DNA from: Patescibacteria group bacterium
Lineage (GTDB): Bacteria; Patescibacteriota; UBA1384; JAHJRZ01
DNA: 12,451 nt
NCBI GenBank assembly: GCA_018830605.1
Contig: JAHJRZ010000068.1
Coordinates: forward strand, 1-12,451
Direction of reading: 5' to 3'
Below, piece after piece: positions 1 to 6,164 of the stretch (the first letter of the stretch is position 1; each line of letters begins with the position of its first letter). The translations under genes were made by a program, and so were the position numbers. The notes beneath the pieces are model-generated. The model did no database searches and was not told where the DNA came from. It saw only the letters and a list, made by a program, of their open reading frames with translations.

Positions 1-33
1 AATGAGATTTGATTATCTAAATATAGTTTAATT

Positions 34-630
34 ATGAAGAGGCATCAGAAAGAGATTATAAAGTTAGCCTCAAAGGAATTGTTTCTTTTATTTTTTGATA
101 TTTTTATCTCCTCACAGAAATTTAGTCCAAGTTATGGTTACCGTCGGTTGGCTAATAAATATCTTGAAAAAAGAAATTATGACCTAAAGATTGTTTACCA
201 AAAAATAAAGTATTGGCAGAGACAGGGCTACATTAATTCTTTTGTGGGGAAGAAAGAAAAATATATTGAATTGACTAAAAAAGGCAGGAGATATTTATTT
301 AGATTGTCATTAAGCAAGATTAAAATCAAAAGGCCAAAAAGATGGGATGGCAAGTGGAGAGTGGTTATTTTTGATATCCCTGAAAAATTAAGGCACCAGA
401 GGGATATAATCAGAGACAAGTTAATCTCTTTGGGGTTTAGAAGAATCCAAATGAGCGTTTATGTCTATCCTTTTGAGTGCACCAGAGAAGTCAGGACAAT
501 TTCAAAAAGATTATTTATTGATCGATGTGTTTTAATAATGATTTCAGAGATAATACAAGGCGAGAAAAAAATAATTGATGATTATTTGAGGCATGGAATT
601 CTCAATAAATCTGATCTTAAGATAAGGTGA
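34..630 (+). CDS. PaaX-like / Cas2-like winged-helix regulator
   Basis: This 198-residue protein probably acts as a cytoplasmic DNA-binding regulator. Residues about 8-90 look like a winged helix (repeated basic helices, then a TKKGRRYL wing-like segment). Residues about 107-190 look like the Cas2/PaaX C-terminal ferredoxin fold: WRVVIFDIPE, with Asp114 at the place of the Cas2 catalytic aspartate, then RDKLISLGFRRIQMSVYVYP. Such proteins are common in Patescibacteria and are often labelled Cas2, but no cas1, other cas gene or CRISPR array is visible here, so a regulatory role is more likely than spacer acquisition. The ATG at 34 has no clear ribosome binding site. The gene stands alone and is followed by a palindromic terminator. 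The target is unknown. Confidence 0.75.
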   Translation: MKRHQKEIIKLASKELFLLFFDIFISSQKFSPSYGYRRLANKYLEKRNYDLKIVYQKIKYWQRQGYINSFVGKKEKYIELTKKGRRYLFRLSLSKIKIKRPKRWDGKWRVVIFDIPEKLRHQRDIIRDKLISLGFRRIQMSVYVYPFECTREVRTISKRLFIDRCVLIMISEIIQGEKKIIDDYLRHGILNKSDLKIR

Positions 631-699
631 GAGTAATGAAGTTGTATCTTTGGAAATTTTGAAGAGCATCAAATTGGTTAATTTGAAGTAATTGTAAAC

Positions 700-735
700 G
701 AATAATGCGGCCGCATTATTCTTTGTATTATTTCT
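700..735 (+). terminator. Palindromic terminator after the PaaX-like gene
   Basis: Positions 700-721 are a perfect 22-base palindrome with GCGGCCGC at its centre. As RNA it folds to a stem of about 9 pairs (GAATAATGC / GCATTATTC) with a GGCC loop, followed by a T-rich tail (TTTGTATTATTTCTTT). It lies 70 bases after the stop at 630, which fits an intrinsic terminator. A perfect palindrome could equally be a binding site for a dimeric protein. Confidence 0.6.
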
Positions 736-801
736 TTATATTATGCATGTATTTATCAAGATGTACGTATATATCATGATTTGATAAAAAAATGCTTTTA
801 T

Positions 802-842
802 AAAAAAACCGCCAGAGGTTGGGGATGCCAGCCGAGACGGTT
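802..842 (-). terminator. Terminator-like hairpin facing the minus strand
   Basis: Read on the minus strand, AACCG (842-838) pairs with CGGTT (811-807), and an inner stem joins GGCTGG to CCAACC with one G-U pair. Seven T residues follow (808-802). This is the shape of an intrinsic terminator, but no minus-strand gene is visible upstream of it. It lies just before pgk, so it could instead be a leader structure for the plus-strand operon. The rest of 631-889 holds no gene that I can support. Confidence 0.4.
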
Positions 843-889
843 GAGATTATGGTTGTTTTAGTCAAAAAAACAAGTTAAAATAATAATAG

Positions 890-2008
890 ATGATGAAAAA
901 ACTGAAACAAGCCAATTTGAAAAACAAAAGAGTCTTGATGCGCGTTGGGTTTGATGTGGGGATTGATGAGAAGGGTGAGATTATTGATGATACTCGGATT
1001 AAAGAATCTCTGCCGACGATAAAATATATTTTAGGACAAAAACCGAAGAGTTTGGTGGTTATTTCTCATTTAGGAAGACCAGAGGGGAAAGTCGTCCCAG
1101 AGCTAAAATTAGATAAAGTAGTAGAGAGGTTAAGAGAGTTTTTACGAATATCAAATAAAAAATATCAAATAAAAAATGAAATACCAAATATCAAAATTCC
1201 AAATTACGAAATATCAGATAATATTTTTCTTCTTGAAAATATCCGATTTTATCCGGAGGAGGAAAAAAATGACGCTGATTTTGCCAAAAAATTGGCTAGT
1301 CTTGGCGATATCTTCGTTTTCGAGGCTTTTTCCGCGGCGCATCGCGAGCATGCCTCAGTCACAGGAATTATGGACTATTTGCCGTCATATGCTGGTTTTG
1401 AGATGGAGCGCGAGGTCTTTGAGCTCTCAAAATTATTAGGCGAGGTTAAACGTCCCTACTTACTTATTATTGGCGGCGCCAAGACCGAGGACAAGGCGTC
1501 GATCATTGACGCTCTCAAAGAAAAAGCAGATAAGATTTTAGTCGGCGGACGAACTTCGAATTTATTGTGCCAAGAGAATAAATATCAAGATGAAGAAAAA
1601 ATTATTTTAGCGGTTGATGGGCTTGATAAAAACAAGGAAGTAATTTCGGCCGACGAGGACCCGATGGCGATTCTTGACATCGGTCCAAAAACAATCAAAC
1701 TTTTTTGCCAAGAAATAATCAAAGTTAAAACTATTCTGGTTGCCGGACCATTGGGGATGGTCGAAAATAAAGAGTTTGCCGGCGGGACAAGAGAAATCTA
1801 TAGTCGGGTAGCTGGATCAGATTCTTACAAAGTAGCCGCCGGAGGTGATACAATAAAGACGTTGAATAAATTTGGTTTATTCAACAAATTTAATTTTATC
1901 TCTACCGGCGGCGGGGCGGCGCTTGAATTTTTAGCCAAGGGGACTCTGCCGGTGATTAAAAAATTAGAAGCAAATAATGATCATTCTACCCAAAGAATTA
2001 TTAATTGA
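890..2008 (+). CDS. pgk: Phosphoglycerate kinase (divergent)
   Basis: Cytoplasmic glycolytic kinase making ATP and 3-phosphoglycerate from 1,3-bisphosphoglycerate and ADP. The family is clear: DDTRI (Arg36), SHLGRP (His60, Arg63), LLENIRF (Arg119), AHREHASVTG, GGAKTEDK, LDIGPKT and STGGGAALEFL. It has 372 residues against a usual 390-400. Two things are odd. The usual RVDFNVP motif reads RVGFDVG (residues 18-24), so the Asp and Asn that normally contact 3-phosphoglycerate are Gly20 and Asp22. Residues about 86-112 are encoded by AT-rich tandem repeat DNA in place of the usual segment before LLENVRF. It is the first gene of an operon with fba and the PfkB kinase, and its 3' end overlaps fba by 32 bases. 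Start: tandem ATGs at 890 and 893, neither with a clear Shine-Dalgarno. Identity is secure; full activity is less so. Confidence 0.92.
   Translation: MMKKLKQANLKNKRVLMRVGFDVGIDEKGEIIDDTRIKESLPTIKYILGQKPKSLVVISHLGRPEGKVVPELKLDKVVERLREFLRISNKKYQIKNEIPNIKIPNYEISDNIFLLENIRFYPEEEKNDADFAKKLASLGDIFVFEAFSAAHREHASVTGIMDYLPSYAGFEMEREVFELSKLLGEVKRPYLLIIGGAKTEDKASIIDALKEKADKILVGGRTSNLLCQENKYQDEEKIILAVDGLDKNKEVISADEDPMAILDIGPKTIKLFCQEIIKVKTILVAGPLGMVENKEFAGGTREIYSRVAGSDSYKVAAGGDTIKTLNKFGLFNKFNFISTGGGAALEFLAKGTLPVIKKLEANNDHSTQRIIN
1147..1174 (+). repeat. 14-base tandem repeat inside pgk
   Basis: The unit AATATCAAATAAAA occurs twice head to tail. It is followed by related AT-rich sequence to about 1215 (ATACCAAATATC, TTCCAAATTACG). 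The style is that of the AT-rich intergenic inverted repeat at 8202-8325. The unit is not a multiple of three, but two copies are tolerated within an open frame. It encodes a lysine/isoleucine/asparagine-rich stretch of PGK. Confidence 0.6.
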
Positions 2009-2804
2009 CGCTAGACGCGAGGGCAAAGCCATCGGCCATTTTAATATTTTTAATCTCGAATCGGCGATGGCAGTCATCTCGGCGATTGAGGAGACTAAAA
2101 AACCGGCTTTTGTCGCTATCACCGAAACAACGATTAAATATGCTGGGCTCGAAACCATTGTTGGCATTGTTAAGCAATTAGCCAAAAAAGTTTCGACTGA
2201 TTTTATTCTTCATCTTGATCACGGGAGAAATTTAGAAACAATAAAGAATTGCTTGGAGATTGGATTTTCATCAGTGATGATTGACGGCTCATCCCTTCAT
2301 TTGGAGGAGAATATTGAACTGACCTTGAATGTCGTAAATATGGCGCATAAAAAAAATGTTGCGGTTGAGGCGGAATTGGGCCATGTGGGGCGGGTTGGCG
2401 AGATTATAAGCGAGGGATACCTTACCAAGTCCTCTCGTGCCAAGGAATTTATTGAGCGCACCGAGGTTGATTCGTTAGCGGTCGCGGTCGGCACGATTCA
2501 TGGCTTGGTTACCAGGATGAGCATTGATTATGAACGTTTAGGTGAGATCTTAAAAGTTGTTAAGATTCCTCTGGTAATTCACGGCGGCACCGGACTTAAA
2601 GATGAAGAGATTAAAAAATTAATTTCATACGGCGTAGCTAAGATTAATATAGATACGGCGCTGCGCATTGCTTTTATGCGCGGTTTGCGCCAAAATATAA
2701 CCGAAAATGATCCGCGCAAAGCGTTAACCGCGGCCATGGAGGAAGAGAAGACAACGGTTAAAAATTTTATTGAGTTATTTAATAAGGGATCAAATAATGA
2801 ATAA
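1977..2804 (+). CDS. fba: Class II fructose-bisphosphate aldolase
   Basis: Zinc-dependent aldolase that reversibly cleaves fructose 1,6-bisphosphate to dihydroxyacetone phosphate and glyceraldehyde 3-phosphate in the cytoplasm. It has 275 residues, typical of the compact FbaA/GatY group. Expected features are in order: HFNIFNLE near the N-terminus, LHLDHG with catalytic Asp81 and zinc ligand His82, VEAELGHVG with its acidic metal ligand, GTIHG (His175), VIHGGTGL (His202), and the phosphate-binding KINIDTALR. Tagatose-bisphosphate aldolase has the same fold, but pgk next door favours the fructose enzyme. The ATG at 1977 lies inside the end of pgk (32-base overlap) without a strong Shine-Dalgarno, so translation is probably coupled to pgk. 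Confidence 0.9.
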   Translation: MIILPKELLIDARREGKAIGHFNIFNLESAMAVISAIEETKKPAFVAITETTIKYAGLETIVGIVKQLAKKVSTDFILHLDHGRNLETIKNCLEIGFSSVMIDGSSLHLEENIELTLNVVNMAHKKNVAVEAELGHVGRVGEIISEGYLTKSSRAKEFIERTEVDSLAVAVGTIHGLVTRMSIDYERLGEILKVVKIPLVIHGGTGLKDEEIKKLISYGVAKINIDTALRIAFMRGLRQNITENDPRKALTAAMEEEKTTVKNFIELFNKGSNNE

Positions 2805-3741
2805 AACTTATTGTTTAGGTGAGGCGATGAGCGATACCTTCCTTGAACTTGAAGAATCAGAAATTACCAAGAAAAATGGGCAAAAGATGATCTGCCTGCC
2901 TTATGGCGAAAAAATTAATGTCGCTTCTTTAAAGCACAAGAGCGGAGGGAGCGCCTTTAATGTGGCGGTTGGCTTAAAAAGGTTTGGGCTTGGTGCCTCT
3001 TTGATTGCAAGTGTCGGCAAGGATAGCGAGGGGTCAAGGTTGACTGCCGCGATGGATAAGGAAGGTATTGAGCACTCGAATGTTATTGAGTCAGATAAGT
3101 TTGAGACCAAATCAGCCATTATTCTTAATGGCAAGGATGGCGACCGCACGATTCTGGTTTATCACGGCCAAGGGGTTTTGAATCAAGAAATGGTTGTTTG
3201 GGATAAGATTGAAGATGGCTCCTGGTTTTATCTTGGGCCAATGCCGGATACAGGCAGAGAGCTGATTGATTATCTTCTGGAGGTGGTTGCCAAGAAGAAT
3301 CTGAAATTAGTTGTCAACCCGGGCAGTGTGCAGGTCGAATGGTCAAAAGAAGATAACCTGCGTATTATTTCAAAGTCAGAGTTGTATGTTCTTAACAAAG
3401 AAGAGGCCGAGAGTATTATGGGCGAAACAGGTAACGAAAAAGCTCTGCTCTCAAAATTTATTAAAGCTGGAGCAAGAAAAGTAATAATTACTGACGGCAG
3501 AAACGGCTCCATGGCTTATGACGGTAGTAATTATTATAAACAGGATATTGTCAAAGTAAAAACAGCTGATATGACTGGCGCCGGAGATGCTTATTTAGCC
3601 GGTGTAGTTGGGGGATTAATCAACGGGGAGAATTTAGAGTCAGCGATGAAGTGGGGCGCCCTCAACTCGGCTTCTGTTGTGACAAAGTTTGGCGCGCAAG
3701 AAGGACTCTTAAATATGGAGGAGATTAAGAGAAAGATATAA
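2797..3741 (+). CDS. PfkB-family carbohydrate kinase
   Basis: A 314-residue ATP-dependent kinase of the ribokinase/PfkB family. GGSAFNVAVGL (50-60) is the first family signature, and DMTGAGDAYLAG (258-269) is the second, with Asp264 as the expected catalytic base. NPG and NKEE motifs lie between them. Substrate cannot be read from motifs: ribose, fructose 6-phosphate, fructose 1-phosphate or a nucleoside are all possible. Its position after pgk and fba makes a phosphofructokinase-like role attractive (inference). I chose the ATG at 2797 over an upstream TTG at 2770 because AAGGGA (2784-2789) gives a well-spaced Shine-Dalgarno and the ATG overlaps the fba stop by 8 bases, a typical coupled arrangement. 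The operon ends here. Confidence 0.88.
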   Translation: MNKTYCLGEAMSDTFLELEESEITKKNGQKMICLPYGEKINVASLKHKSGGSAFNVAVGLKRFGLGASLIASVGKDSEGSRLTAAMDKEGIEHSNVIESDKFETKSAIILNGKDGDRTILVYHGQGVLNQEMVVWDKIEDGSWFYLGPMPDTGRELIDYLLEVVAKKNLKLVVNPGSVQVEWSKEDNLRIISKSELYVLNKEEAESIMGETGNEKALLSKFIKAGARKVIITDGRNGSMAYDGSNYYKQDIVKVKTADMTGAGDAYLAGVVGGLINGENLESAMKWGALNSASVVTKFGAQEGLLNMEEIKRKI

Positions 3742-3746
3742 AGGGC

Positions 3747-3776
3747 TTGACAATGGTTCAGCCGTTTTTATATTAT
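3747..3776 (+). promoter_or_regulatory. Promoter for the nucleotidyltransferase gene
   Basis: A perfect -35 box TTGACA (3747-3752) is followed after 18 bases by TATTAT (3771-3776). It begins 6 bases after the PfkB stop. The same DNA forms a weak GGCT/AGCC hairpin (3744-3763) followed by TTTTT, so it may also terminate the upstream operon. Transcription should start near 3783. A six-codon frame (MKRYEN, 3788-3808) ends two bases before the ATG at 3811 and could couple translation, but it has no ribosome binding site of its own. Confidence 0.55.
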
Positions 3777-3810
3777 ATTAAAGCAGTATGAAAAGATATG
3801 AAAATTAAAA

Positions 3811-4656
3811 ATGATTAAAAACTACAAGCGAATTACTATTACGATTAAAAAAGATCTTCTCAAAAGGGTCGATGAGATTGGCGCGATTGAGAGCAAGAAC
3901 CGTTCCCAAGTGCTTGAAGATTTAATTATTGACTCTTTAGGTTTACACAAGATTAAAACAGCTGTTATTATGGCCGGCGGAGAAGGAACTCGGCTAAGGC
4001 CCTTAACTTATGAGCTTGCCAAGCCCTTAATCCCTGTCAAGGGCAAGCCCTTAATGGAGCATAGTATTGATCTTTTGCGCAAGTATGATATCAAGCAGGT
4101 TTATATTTCGGTCGGTTATAAAGCCAAGCAGATTATGGATTATTTTGGCGATGGCTCAAAGTATGGCATGAGATTTGAGTATTTAGTTGAAAAAGAACCG
4201 CTGGGAACAGCTGGGCCTTTAAAAATACTCAAGGGCAAGATTCAAGAGCCGTTTATGTTAGTTTGGTGTGATGTTTTAGTCGAGGTTGATCTTTCTGATT
4301 ATATGAATTTTCATTTTTTAAATGGAGGCCTTGCCACGATTGCTTTGACGACAGTTGAAGATCCGTCCCGTTTTGGCGTAGCCGTAATGAAAGGCAATCG
4401 AATTTTAAATTTTATTGAGAAGCCAAAATTTGGGGAAGAGCCCTCAAATCTAATTAATGCGGGCATCGTTATTTTGGATCCCCAAGTCCTTAATTATCTG
4501 CCGCGTAAAAAATTTATTATGATTGAGCGTGATATTTATCCAAAACTCGCGGCCGCGGGAAGATTAATCGGTTATCCCTTTGATGGCCAGTGGTTTGATA
4601 CTGGCACTTATGAGGCGTATGAAGAGGTTTTGAAAAAATGGAAAGGAATTAAATGA
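3811..4656 (+). CDS. Sugar-phosphate nucleotidyltransferase with N-terminal RHH domain
   Basis: A 281-residue fusion. Residues about 5-45 (KRITITIKKDLLKRVDEIG, then NRSQVLEDLIIDSLGL) match a ribbon-helix-helix DNA-binding domain. Residues 48-281 are a nucleotidyltransferase of the RmlA/mannose-1-phosphate guanylyltransferase/HddC type: MAGGEGTRLRPLT (54-66), KPLIPVKGKPLM, EKEPLGTAGPL, FIEKP, INAG (215-218), and the closing GQWFDTGTYEAY. It should join a sugar 1-phosphate to an NTP, releasing pyrophosphate. The usual NGD metal motif reads WCD (152-154), keeping the aspartate. The ATG at 3811 has no Shine-Dalgarno. The neighbouring sugar kinase could supply its substrate. Sugar and nucleotide are not determined by the sequence; whether the RHH part binds DNA or only mediates dimer formation is unknown. 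Confidence 0.85.
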   Translation: MIKNYKRITITIKKDLLKRVDEIGAIESKNRSQVLEDLIIDSLGLHKIKTAVIMAGGEGTRLRPLTYELAKPLIPVKGKPLMEHSIDLLRKYDIKQVYISVGYKAKQIMDYFGDGSKYGMRFEYLVEKEPLGTAGPLKILKGKIQEPFMLVWCDVLVEVDLSDYMNFHFLNGGLATIALTTVEDPSRFGVAVMKGNRILNFIEKPKFGEEPSNLINAGIVILDPQVLNYLPRKKFIMIERDIYPKLAAAGRLIGYPFDGQWFDTGTYEAYEEVLKKWKGIK

Positions 4657-4709
4657 TTATATTCGTATAATTTATGCTATCGCTGGAAAAATACGAAAAT
4701 TGAAATTAT

Positions 4710-4750
4710 AAAATTTTTTTGCCAGCCGAGAGAATCTAAATTAGATTTTT
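4710..4750 (+). promoter_or_regulatory. Hairpin leader before the sugar kinase
   Basis: Between the nucleotidyltransferase stop and the kinase start, 4726-4754 can fold as CCGAGAGAATCTAA against TTAGATTTTTTCGG, with G-U pairs. A short AAATT/AATTT hairpin followed by a T run lies just upstream (about 4703-4720). Either could end transcription of the upstream gene or act as a 5' leader. A TATAAT occurs at 4666-4671 without a convincing -35. Composition changes from AT-rich to GC-rich just after this point. Confidence 0.35.
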
Positions 4751-4799
4751 TCGGGTAGTAAGAAACGGCGCACCACACTGCAAACCAGGGAGGCAAGCG

Positions 4800-5750
4800 A
4801 TGTCTATATGGGAAGCGGAAGCAGGGGAACGCGCTGACTTTTTCGGCGCCTGGACAGATGTACCAAGATCGTATGAGAATTTGGTGAATGGCGGCATGAC
4901 CGTCAACGCGGCGATTAAGATCATCGGCGACGACGGTCTACCAAAGCCAGCCAAGGCGCGGCGCGGCCAAGGCGCGATGTTTGGTCCTGGCCCTGGTTCA
5001 GGTTCGTGGTCTACACATGAAGTAATCGGTGGACTGGGGACCTCGGCCTCGATCAATGTTGCTTTGTGCGCCGTATTGCTCGCCCCCGAACATCAAGGGG
5101 ACCTGAACGATTACTGGCGGGATCGAATTGCCCATGCCGCCTACTTAATGGGTAATGAGGTAATTGGGATTCTGGGCGGCAAGCAGGACGAGTATGCTTC
5201 GGTCTTTGGCGGGTTCAACTGTTTTCGCTTCCGGTCAGATGGCAAGGTGGAAGTAGAGCGGTTGAACGTGACGCAGTCGATGGTCGATTTTCTGGAGACA
5301 CATCTCGTCCTCTTTGACACGGACGAGTCGCGGCTCTCAAGCCGAATCCATGAGGAGGTCTGGGGCAATCTTGACCATTCCTTGTCGATTATGAAGGATA
5401 TGATTGAGTTCGCCAACATTGGTAGAGACGCGATGCTTCGAGGAGACATCGTCATCTTTGCCGAATGTCTTCGTCAAACCTGCGAGTCTCAGTTCAGACT
5501 CAACTCGACGATTGGTAGTAAGCGCATCGTTGAGGCGCTCGACGCACTCTATACCGAAGATGTAATCCTCGCGGCCAAAGTCTGTGGGGCAGGCGGCGGA
5601 GGAGCGTTGGAGGCACTTGCCAAAGAAGATGAAGCAGATAGCGTCAAAGCGATCCTTGGGAAGCTCGGCTATGGTCGAGTGCTCGACTGGCAATTCGACT
5701 TCGAAGGCCTTAAGGTTTGGAAGATGGACCATCCTCGAAGGACAGGATGA
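4800..5750 (+). CDS. GHMP-family sugar kinase (heptose/fucose kinase-like)
   Basis: A 316-residue kinase of the GHMP superfamily, probably phosphorylating a free or phosphorylated sugar at the anomeric carbon. Visible motifs: an N-terminal sugar-binding GERADFFGAWTD (9-20, compare GGWTD in fucokinases), the ATP-binding GGLGTSAS (77-84), KQDEYASVFGG (128-138), which is typical of HddA-like and fucokinase-like enzymes, and the C-terminal GAGGGG (263-268). A Gly/Pro-rich loop (about 44-70) precedes the ATP motif. The start is well supported: GGGAGG at 4788-4793 lies six bases before the ATG. The gene is much richer in G+C than its neighbours (roughly two thirds in 4921-4980) and uses a strong Shine-Dalgarno, which suggests transfer. 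HddA-type heptose-7-phosphate kinase is my best guess; L-fucokinase is the main alternative. Confidence 0.78.
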   Translation: MSIWEAEAGERADFFGAWTDVPRSYENLVNGGMTVNAAIKIIGDDGLPKPAKARRGQGAMFGPGPGSGSWSTHEVIGGLGTSASINVALCAVLLAPEHQGDLNDYWRDRIAHAAYLMGNEVIGILGGKQDEYASVFGGFNCFRFRSDGKVEVERLNVTQSMVDFLETHLVLFDTDESRLSSRIHEEVWGNLDHSLSIMKDMIEFANIGRDAMLRGDIVIFAECLRQTCESQFRLNSTIGSKRIVEALDALYTEDVILAAKVCGAGGGGALEALAKEDEADSVKAILGKLGYGRVLDWQFDFEGLKVWKMDHPRRTG

Positions 5751-5760
5751 CACAGCCCCT

Positions 5761-5815
5761 CGGCCACTTCAATCTTTTGGCACACCGCCAGAGGACTACA
5801 AGTGGTCGTTTTTTT
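5761..5815 (+). terminator. Intrinsic terminator after the sugar kinase
   Basis: CGGCCACTT (5761-5769) pairs with AAGTGGTCG (5800-5808), giving nine pairs including one G-U, followed directly by seven T residues (5809-5815). The loop is long, about 30 bases. It begins 11 bases after the kinase stop. Confidence 0.7.
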
Positions 5816-5822
5816 ATTTATC

Positions 5823-5831
5823 TGCTATAAT
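5823..5831 (+). promoter_or_regulatory. Extended -10 promoter for the small orphan gene
   Basis: TGCTATAAT (5823-5831) is a perfect extended -10 element immediately after the kinase terminator. No good -35 lies 17 bases upstream, as is usual for this promoter type. A second possibility is TTGACA (5836-5841) with a poor -10, TAGCAT (5859-5864), 17 bases on. Either would drive the gene at 5888. Confidence 0.5.
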
Positions 5832-5887
5832 TAGGTTGACAATAAGAGCAGATGGCAGTAGCATGTCAAAGCCAAGGGAGGTGTCAA

Positions 5888-6094
5888 GTGTCTGAATCGC
5901 AGTTGCTGGATTCATTTGATAGTCTCGACCAGCAAGTCGTCATTGACAACACCTTTAGCCGCCTGATGGCAGGATTGATTGGGGTTGGTTTCGACCCTTT
6001 CCCGCGCAATATCATCCTCCAAGACCCACCAAAACCTGACCGCGTCCCAGTTCTCGACCCTTTCCCTCTTTTTGTTAGACCAGACTTGACCTAA
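5888..6094 (+). CDS. Small orphan protein of unknown function
   Basis: I do not recognise this 68-residue product. The GTG at 5888 is preceded four bases earlier by AAGGGAGGTG (5874-5883), one of the strongest Shine-Dalgarno sequences in the window, which is why I prefer it over an upstream ATG at 5852. The protein is acidic at first (SESQLLDSFDSLDQQ), has a short hydrophobic stretch (LMAGLIGVGF), and is proline-rich at the end, with DPFP twice (FDPFPRN and LDPFPLF). It has no signal peptide or clear membrane span. The stop overlaps the stem of a perfect terminator. The gene therefore has its own promoter, ribosome site and terminator. Base composition matches the sugar kinase upstream, so the two probably arrived together. 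A non-coding transcript is the alternative. Confidence 0.5.
   Translation: MSESQLLDSFDSLDQQVVIDNTFSRLMAGLIGVGFDPFPRNIILQDPPKPDRVPVLDPFPLFVRPDLT
5991..6066 (+). repeat. 13-base direct repeat inside the small orphan gene
   Basis: TCGACCCTTTCCC occurs at 5991-6003 and again at 6054-6066, exactly 63 bases apart and so in the same frame. It encodes the repeated DPFP motif. Confidence 0.7.
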
Positions 6095-6143
6095 GGTGCA
6101 TAGGGAGAAATCCCAACAAAGCTTTCTATGCACCTCGTTTTAT
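6094..6143 (+). terminator. Strong intrinsic terminator before trigger factor
   Basis: AGGTGCATAG (6094-6103) and CTATGCACCT (6126-6135) are perfect complements. Up to four further pairs, two of them G-U, extend the stem inward, and CGTTTTATT follows. It ends the GC-rich island and sits only 21 bases before the trigger factor ATG. Confidence 0.8.
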
Positions 6144-6164
6144 TAAAAATTGAGTAATCAAAAT

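Noticed and set aside
34..630. Possible CRISPR-Cas locus because of the Cas2-like domain
   Set aside because: There is no cas1 or other cas gene and no array of spaced direct repeats anywhere in the window; the winged-helix N-terminus fits a PaaX-type regulator.
3788..3808. Six-codon leader frame MKRYEN before the nucleotidyltransferase
   Set aside because: It has no ribosome binding site and no run of regulatory codons; frames this short arise by chance. It is noted only in the promoter entry.
827..4731. Shared words GCCAGCCGAGA (827 and 4721) and CCGCCAGAGG (809 and 5785)
   Set aside because: Repeats of 10-11 bases are expected by chance in a window this long, and the flanking sequences do not match.
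5337..5753. 138-residue minus-strand open frame
   Set aside because: It lies wholly opposite the well-supported GHMP kinase, whose motifs fix the coding strand. Long antisense frames are expected in GC-rich DNA.
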